From NCBI GenBank assembly GCA_037783415.1, contig JAZGTN010000061.1, positions 682,001 to 746,000 of the forward strand: 64,000 nt of DNA, given 5' to 3'. Below the pieces are notes generated by a model. It was not told the origin of the DNA. It made no database searches and worked only from the letters and a program-made list of their open reading frames with translations. The position numbers and the translations under genes were made by a program. Shown piece by piece: positions 63,872 to 64,000 of this stretch. The first letter of the stretch is position 1, and every line of letters starts with the position of its first letter. This DNA is from Leptasterias polaris. Its lineage: Eukaryota > Echinodermata > Asteroidea > Forcipulatida > Asteriidae.

Positions 63872-64000
63872 AGTCAAGACTCCTGCAAAAGAACTGTGCT
63901 AATCTTGTTGACTTGACGTCAAGACTACTACTACTGCAAAAGAACTGCGCCAATCTTGTTGACTTGCAGTCAAGACTACTGCAAAGGAGCTGTGCTAATC
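63861..64000 (+). repeat. 45-51-bp tandem repeat overlapping the GTPase stop codon
   Basis: TGTTGACTTG starts copies at 63861, 63906 and 63957. Each continues with AGTCAAGACT (or CGTCAAGACT), CTGCAAA and (T/C)GC(T/C)AATC. The TTGACTTGAAGTCAA core is an inverted repeat. The first copy supplies the last codons (CTG TTG ACT TGA) of the GTPase. The window ends within copy 3. Confidence 0.92.

Overview
The window is animal nuclear DNA: intron-rich genes with GT-AG junctions, dense short interspersed repeats and no bacterial features. The repeat families look echinoderm, most like a sea star (for example TTAA-bounded elements starting TTAAAGGCACTGGACACG, foldback elements starting GGGCCCAATTTCATAGAGC, and tRNA-derived SINEs). 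That assignment is from memory of repeat types and is an inference; no search was run.

Layout. Positions 1-2361 hold the gag end of a Ty3/gypsy (PNMA-like) retroelement on the minus strand and repeat debris. Positions 2362-6964 are a composite mobile element: two 480-bp direct repeats with no difference seen between them flank a 3.6-kb middle that carries an intact 709-codon Mutator-like transposase (minus strand). Only about 200 bp separate it from the start codon of WDR36/UTP21, which I could reconstruct end to end: 22 exons on the plus strand, 7161-40912, 893 codons with every splice phase compatible. Its introns hold tandem arrays, many MITEs and SINEs, and (intron 1) an antisense exon coding a single Spin/Ssty-type repeat. 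After 5.4 kb without a recognised gene comes a five-exon gene at 46332-56006 encoding a 1098-residue protein with the order CARD, second CARD-like domain, long coiled coil, four tandem ubiquitin-like folds. A decayed copy of its last exon lies 3.2 kb downstream (59253-59371). The right edge holds an intronless Ras-like GTPase (63230-63871) whose stop codon lies inside a tandem repeat running to the end of the window.

The three main host genes do not form a pathway. WDR36 is a ribosome-biogenesis (SSU processome) housekeeping gene. The CARD-ubiquitin-like gene looks like a signalling scaffold, probably immune or death-related by its domains. The GTPase belongs near the Ras-dva/RASD group. The most novel item is the CARD/coiled-coil/4xUBL protein. 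The most informative mobile DNA is the composite element, whose four junctions carry two different 4-bp repeats (GTAA outside, TATA inside), as expected if a DNA circle recombined into a resident element copy.
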